A program made the position numbers and the translations under genes. Positions 59,314 to 64,000 of a DNA stretch of 64,000 nucleotides are shown here, piece by piece (position 1 is the stretch's first letter; every line of letters starts with the position of its first letter). The stretch comes from Actinomycetota bacterium (lineage in GTDB: Bacteria; Actinomycetota; Acidimicrobiia; Acidimicrobiales; Ilumatobacteraceae). The notes under the pieces are model-generated. The model saw only the letters and a program-made list of their open reading frames with translations, searched no databases and was not told where the DNA came from. The stretch spans positions 124,001 to 188,000 of the forward strand of contig JAUSLV010000022.1 of assembly GCA_030645495.1 (NCBI GenBank), read 5' to 3'.

Positions 59314-60720
59314 TCAGGAGCCGGCCGGCAGCACCACGCTGGCGACGAGACCGCTGCGGTCGTGGCGGTTGTTCAGCTCGACGCGACCGCCGCTCAACTG
59401 AGCGAGGTGTTGCACCACCGCGAGGCCGATGCCCGACCCCCCGTGCGGTGCGTCGGGCGCCCGCCAGAACCGGTCGAAGGCCTGCGCGAGGTGCTCGGGT
59501 TTCATGCCCGGCCCTTCGTCGATGACGCGAATGGCGATGCCCTCGGCCACCTGCGCGGCGGTGATCGTGATGGTGTCGCCGTCGCGGGCGACGCCGAGCG
59601 CGTTGTCGACGTAGTTGTCGATGATCTGCTCGAGCGCGTTCGGCACGGCGAGCGCGTGCAAACCGTCGTGCGCGCTGTTGGTGAGGCCGATGCCGCGCTC
59701 GGCCGCGAACGGCCCCCACACCTCGGCCCGGTCACGCACCATCGCGGTCACGTCCACCATGACGCGTTCCGGGTCGGTGCCGTCGCTGCGGGCGATCATC
59801 AAAAGGCCCTCCACCACCCGCTGCAGCCGCTCGGTCTCCGCTCCGGCGGCCTCGATACGGTCGCGTGCGCCCTCCGGGTCGTTGTCGACCATCGTCGCCG
59901 CCCGCTCGAGTTGCAGGCGCAATGCCGTGAGCGGGGTGCGCAGTTGGTGCGATGCATCGCCGGCGAAGGCCCGCTGCTTGGCGACCAGGCCGGCGATGCG
60001 TCCGGTCATCGAGTTGAACGAGCGGGCCAAGCTGCGGATCTCCTTCGGGCCGCGTTCGTCGTCGGCGCGCTCGGTGAAATTGCCGGCCGCGAGGTGCTCG
60101 GTGCTGCGCTGCAGCCGCCGCAGCGGCGAGGTGATGCTCACCGCCATGAAGATCGCGGCCAGGATGGCACCCACGAGCGAGATGCCGAACACGAGCAGCA
60201 GGCCGCGGACCTTCTCGTCGGAGCGATCGTCGATCACCGACGCTGGGAACGTGATGCGCACGACTCCCACCACCGCGGCGCCCGACAACACCGGCACGGC
60301 GACGTACACGAGGTTGCCGCCGGCGGTGTCGGAGGGGCGCTCACCGGAGGCCGGCCGGCGCTGCAGGGCTTCCACGACCTCCGGCCGGCTGCTGAAGTCC
60401 TCACCCTCCACGTCTTCCTTGCGATTGGTGGACAGCAGCAGCTTGCCGTTCGCATCGATGATCACCACCCTGGATCCGTCGTTCGCAGGGCTGGCGACGT
60501 ACAGGTCGATCGTGGTCTGCAGGTCGGCGAGCGTCTCGGCGCCAGACTCCTTCGCCAGCAGGTTCTCCGACGCACCGGCGAGGATGAAGGCGTCGCGCTG
60601 CAACGTGGCCACCAGCCGCTCGCTCTCCATCCGCCGCAGGTAGCCCGCCAACGGCACGTCCTGAGCCACGAGCACCATCGTGATCAGGCCGGTCATCGCC
60701 AGCAGCAGCCGCCACTTCAT
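59314..60720 (-). CDS. Two-component sensor histidine kinase
   Basis: 468 residues with membrane helices at about 5-22 and 165-190 enclosing a ~140-residue outer sensor domain of PDC type ('DVEGEDFSSRPEVVEALQ' resembles single-Cache domains). HAMP, the phosphoacceptor box 'FAGDASHQLRTPLTALRLQLE', N box 'EQIIDNYVDNALG', G1 'VIDEGPGMK', F box 'FDRFWRAPD' and G2 'GGSGIGLAVVQ' follow. Its start overlaps the response-regulator stop by 4 bp. A small-ligand signal is likely. Confidence 0.93.
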   Translation of the reverse strand: MKWRLLLAMTGLITMVLVAQDVPLAGYLRRMESERLVATLQRDAFILAGASENLLAKESGAETLADLQTTIDLYVASPANDGSRVVIIDANGKLLLSTNRKEDVEGEDFSSRPEVVEALQRRPASGERPSDTAGGNLVYVAVPVLSGAAVVGVVRITFPASVIDDRSDEKVRGLLLVFGISLVGAILAAIFMAVSITSPLRRLQRSTEHLAAGNFTERADDERGPKEIRSLARSFNSMTGRIAGLVAKQRAFAGDASHQLRTPLTALRLQLERAATMVDNDPEGARDRIEAAGAETERLQRVVEGLLMIARSDGTDPERVMVDVTAMVRDRAEVWGPFAAERGIGLTNSAHDGLHALAVPNALEQIIDNYVDNALGVARDGDTITITAAQVAEGIAIRVIDEGPGMKPEHLAQAFDRFWRAPDAPHGGSGIGLAVVQHLAQLSGGRVELNNRHDRSGLVASVVLPAGS

Positions 60721-61397
60721 GCGGGTGGCTCGAGCCGAAACCCAACACCCCGCACGGCCTGGATCCACTCGTGCTGGCCGAGCTTCTTGCGCAACGAGGC
60801 GACGTGCGCGTCGACGGTCTTGGTGGGGCCGTACCAGTGCGCGTCCCACACGTTCTCGAGGATTTCGGTACGCGTGCGCACGGCACCGATGTCGGTGGCC
60901 AGGAAGGCCAGCAGGTCGAACTCCTTGGCGGTGAGTTGCGTCTCGACGCCGTTCACGTGTACCCGCCGCGTGCGGCGATCGAGCTGCAGCGCGCCGATCA
61001 GCTGTGGCTGGCTGGTGAGATCGACGACCGGAGCGTCGGCGGGTTGTTCGACGGTGCGTCGGCCGACCGCGCGGATGCGAGCGACGAGTTCGCGGAAGCT
61101 GAACGGCTTGGTGACGTAGTCGTCGGCACCCAGCTCGAGGCCCAACACGCGATCGAACTCCTCGGCACGGGCCGTGAGCATGATGATCGGTGCTGTGGTG
61201 CGCTGGCGCAGCTGGCGGCAGACGTCGCGCCCGTCCATGTCGGGCAGGCCGAGATCCAGCAGCACCATGTCGTAGCCGCTGGCCGCGAGCGCGGCGGCAC
61301 CGTTGGCCGCGTGGGCCACCTCGAAGCCTTCAGCTGTCAGCCCCTCGACCACGCTGTCCGCGATCGAGCGGTCGTCCTCCACCAGCAGGATCTTCAC
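60717..61397 (-). CDS. OmpR-family response regulator
   Basis: 226 residues. In the receiver domain 'LLVEDDRSIADSV' holds the acidic pair, with phosphoacceptor Asp in 'MVLLDLGLPDMDG', Thr in 'MLTARAEE' and Lys in 'YVTKPFSFRELV'. The winged helix has 'LTAKEFDLLAFLATDIG' and 'HWYGPTKTVDAHVASLRKKLG'. It is divergent from the acidic-tail protein at 61530, which may be under its control. Confidence 0.95.
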   Translation of the reverse strand: MKILLVEDDRSIADSVVEGLTAEGFEVAHAANGAAALAASGYDMVLLDLGLPDMDGRDVCRQLRQRTTAPIIMLTARAEEFDRVLGLELGADDYVTKPFSFRELVARIRAVGRRTVEQPADAPVVDLTSQPQLIGALQLDRRTRRVHVNGVETQLTAKEFDLLAFLATDIGAVRTRTEILENVWDAHWYGPTKTVDAHVASLRKKLGQHEWIQAVRGVGFRLEPPA

Positions 61398-61519
61398 CCG
61401 ACCATTGTGACGTGCCGCTCGCCGACTCCGTGACCGGCAGTGTGGTGAACGGCGGAATTGGACGAATCTTGGACGAACCCGAGGTGTATCGCTGACGTCT
61501 GGTTCCTTACGCTGGAGGT

Positions 61520-61549
61520 GTTCGGATCCATGTCGTTCGGATCCATGTC
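61520..61549 (+). repeat. 15-bp direct duplication at a start codon
   Basis: GTTCGGATCCATGTC is repeated head to tail (61520-61534, 61535-61549). Each copy carries an in-frame ATG, so the gene has two tandem starts, 61530 and 61545. Confidence 0.8.
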
Positions 61550-62201
61550 AGGCGCAGGGGTGGTCGTGAAAGCTCGCATCGCAACAGTCCTGTCGCTCGC
61601 CGGAGTGCTCAGCGCCGGTTCGGCCGCGGCACTGGTGAACCAGCAAGTCTTGCGCGACACCGAGTCGGCTACCCCGGGTCGGTCGGTCGACTCGATCGTG
61701 CAGTCGCAGTTCCCGTCCAATGTCGTCGTCGAGCCCGGGCAGCAGGCGCCGGCCGCCACGCAGGCCGTCTACCTGGTGGGCACGGCAGGGGCGGTCACGC
61801 TCGATATCGCCAACGACGCGCTCACGGTGGTGGACGTCGTGGCCAACGACGGCTGGACAGTGGTGAGTGCGGAGAGCGAAGACCCCGGCGCGATCGAAGT
61901 GACGCTGCGGTCCGGTACCGCGGAAGTCGAATTCCACGCCGCCCTGATCTTCGGCGTGGTCAACACGTCGTTCGAGACGAAGGATCTGGCGCCCACCACC
62001 ACCGCCCATTCGGCGCCACCCATCACTACCGGTGGCCCCGTGCCCACTACTCCCGAGCATGATGACGGCGAGGGCAGTGGCCCCGCGACCACCACTTCGC
62101 CCACCACCACCACCGCTCCCTCCCAGCCCCACGGCGGCGACGACAACGGCGATGACGACGACGACGACGGTGACGACGATCATGAGTCGGACGACGACTG
62201 A
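61530..62201 (+). CDS. Secreted protein with acidic Asp-rich tail
   Basis: 223 residues from ATG 61530 (GGAGG 11 nt upstream), or starting at ATG 61545 or GTG 61566. A signal-like hydrophobic segment ('IATVLSLAGVLSAGSAAALV') is followed by a ~110-residue beta-rich domain, a Thr/Pro linker and a C-terminal tail almost wholly Asp/Glu/His/Gly ('DDNGDDDDDDGDDDHESDDD') that could bind Ca or other cations. The domain is unrecognised. It is divergent from a two-component operon whose signal could be an envelope cation or peptide. Confidence 0.65.
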   Translation: MSFGSMSGAGVVVKARIATVLSLAGVLSAGSAAALVNQQVLRDTESATPGRSVDSIVQSQFPSNVVVEPGQQAPAATQAVYLVGTAGAVTLDIANDALTVVDVVANDGWTVVSAESEDPGAIEVTLRSGTAEVEFHAALIFGVVNTSFETKDLAPTTTAHSAPPITTGGPVPTTPEHDDGEGSGPATTTSPTTTTAPSQPHGGDDNGDDDDDDGDDDHESDDD

Positions 62202-62211
62202 CGCGACGACG

Positions 62212-62619
62212 TCAGGCGGCGAGTGAGCCTGGCGCCTCGCTGATCCCCATCACCGCGGCGATGGCCGCAAGGTCGCGATCGGCGTGCAGCAGGGGGTGCC
62301 CCGCGCGCAGCGCCATCGCCGCGATCAGGCAATCGATCAGGCCTCGCGGCGTGATGCCGACGGCTCGGCAACGGTGGTAGAGGTCGCACGCCGCGTCGAA
62401 GTCGTCGCGCGGCTGCACCAGCTCGACCGCGAAGCCCTCCAGTAGCCGCCGTAGCTCGGCCAGCTCGTGCTTCGAGCGAGCGCCGGTGAGCAGCTCGGCA
62501 CGCACCGGCTCGAGCAGGATCACCGTGTCGTCATCGACGGCGGCGAGGAGTGCGAGGTGGCTGGGCGAGCCGGTGCGGCGGAGGTACTCGACCCATGCGG
62601 ACGTGTCAGCGACCAGCAC
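62212..62619 (-). CDS. vapC: PIN-domain ribonuclease toxin
   Basis: 135 residues with four PIN-domain acids: Asp5 in 'LVADTSAWVEYL', Glu in 'LEPVRAELLTG', Asp in 'GLIDCLIAAMAL' and Asp in 'LLHADRDLAAI'. It would cleave specific RNAs with Mg. The start overlaps the antitoxin gene by 14 bp. It is complete and likely active. Confidence 0.92.
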   Translation of the reverse strand: MLVADTSAWVEYLRRTGSPSHLALLAAVDDDTVILLEPVRAELLTGARSKHELAELRRLLEGFAVELVQPRDDFDAACDLYHRCRAVGITPRGLIDCLIAAMALRAGHPLLHADRDLAAIAAVMGISEAPGSLAA

Positions 62620-62833
62620 GGGTGTCTCGGATGATGCCGTCGGGGTGGTTGAAGTCGTCGTCGGGGCGGTCGGCCCAGATGCCCTGCATCGCGAGGATCT
62701 CGGCCTTGGTCATCGGTTCGATGGCCAGCTTGCGCAGCGCCAGGTTGATCGCGTCGCGCTTGGTTTCCAGCTGGTACATGCGCATCACCCGCTCGCAGGC
62801 CTCGTCGTCGATGTCGATGTTGGTGCGTGACAT
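62606..62833 (-). CDS. vapB: VapB-family antitoxin
   Basis: 75 residues from ATG 62833. The N-terminus 'MSRTNIDIDDEACERVMRMYQLETKRDAINLALRKL' is the VapB (type II antitoxin, MazE/AbrB-unrelated ribbon-helix-helix) domain. The tail 'ILAMQGIWADRPDDDF' would fill the toxin active site. A longer frame starts at 62848, but it lies inside the operator repeats. Confidence 0.9.
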   Translation of the reverse strand: MSRTNIDIDDEACERVMRMYQLETKRDAINLALRKLAIEPMTKAEILAMQGIWADRPDDDFNHPDGIIRDTRAGR

Positions 62834-62849
62834 ACACCAATGATACACC
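62832..62849. promoter_or_regulatory. Candidate vapBC operator
   Basis: Two direct copies of ATACACC (62832-62838, 62843-62849) spaced 11 bp apart, one helical turn, at and just upstream of the vapB start. Suits cooperative binding of ribbon-helix-helix dimers; inferred. Confidence 0.45.
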
Positions 62850-62900
62850 TAACGTGTCACGCGGTCGCTGGGCGATCGAGCGTGGGCGTACTCTCGGTGC

Positions 62901-64000
<1,100 letters not shown>

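Overview
The window is high-GC (roughly two-thirds G+C), densely coded bacterial DNA. Its gene content points to an actinobacterium, most plausibly class Acidimicrobiia. It has DUF2510 and LysM lipoproteins, a class-E-like sortase, an acyl-CoA dehydrogenase next to a CaiB-type CoA transferase, an EtfD-like membrane Fe-S oxidoreductase, CsbD/DUF2231/DUF1206 stress genes, and many ECF sigma factors. The phylum is a confident inference; the class is a reasoned guess.

Layout. 1-12 kb is a signalling array. Four complete ECF sigma genes and one truncated one sit beside one-pass membrane proteins that look like their partners, interspersed with hipBA, a cupin gene, an AAA/DUF4143 ATPase behind a four-copy tandem repeat, and mazEF. 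12.5-24 kb holds a secreted phosphoesterase, a MacB/LolD-type ABC exporter, a DUF2510 protein, a convergent acyl-CoA dehydrogenase/CoA transferase pair, a secreted sortase fused to DTR modules, and a TolB-like lipoprotein. 24-29.5 kb holds a RecQ helicase, a DUF2202 lipoprotein and a Cys-rich small protein, each behind a CsoR/CstR-like palindrome, and a two-component system. 30-37.6 kb looks like an envelope and general-stress block (AI-2E transporter family, DUF1206, PhoD phosphatase, two PAP2 phosphatases, lipid-kinase family, DUF2231, CsbD). Three transcription units there share a GTTT-N16-GGGTAC promoter pattern of the actinobacterial SigF/SigB type.

37.6-46 kb is a cyclic-di-GMP block: a PAS-GGDEF protein, a di-iron-domain-GGDEF protein, and a membrane PAS-GGDEF-EAL protein, followed by a collagen-like surface protein. 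46.7-51.3 kb is accessory DNA ending at tRNA-Gly(CCC). It contains an HTH-ATPase-STAS fusion flanked by twin operators, a lower-GC nucleoside-hydrolase lipoprotein, a frameshifted HTH/nucleotidyltransferase pair, a decayed gene, and a 15-bp duplication of the tRNA 3' end. 51.4-64 kb returns to housekeeping genes: a methyltransferase-like protein, gpmI, dcd, the EtfD-like protein, two LysM lipoproteins, a cyclic-nucleotide-binding protein, a second two-component system, vapBC and kbl (cut by the window end).

A family of nested inverted repeats (outer arms near TTCATGTCGCGG / CCGCGACATGAA around a variable inner sequence) recurs at 3.8, 6.4, 7.0 and 53.9 kb. No CRISPR array, rRNA, intact transposase or prophage was seen.
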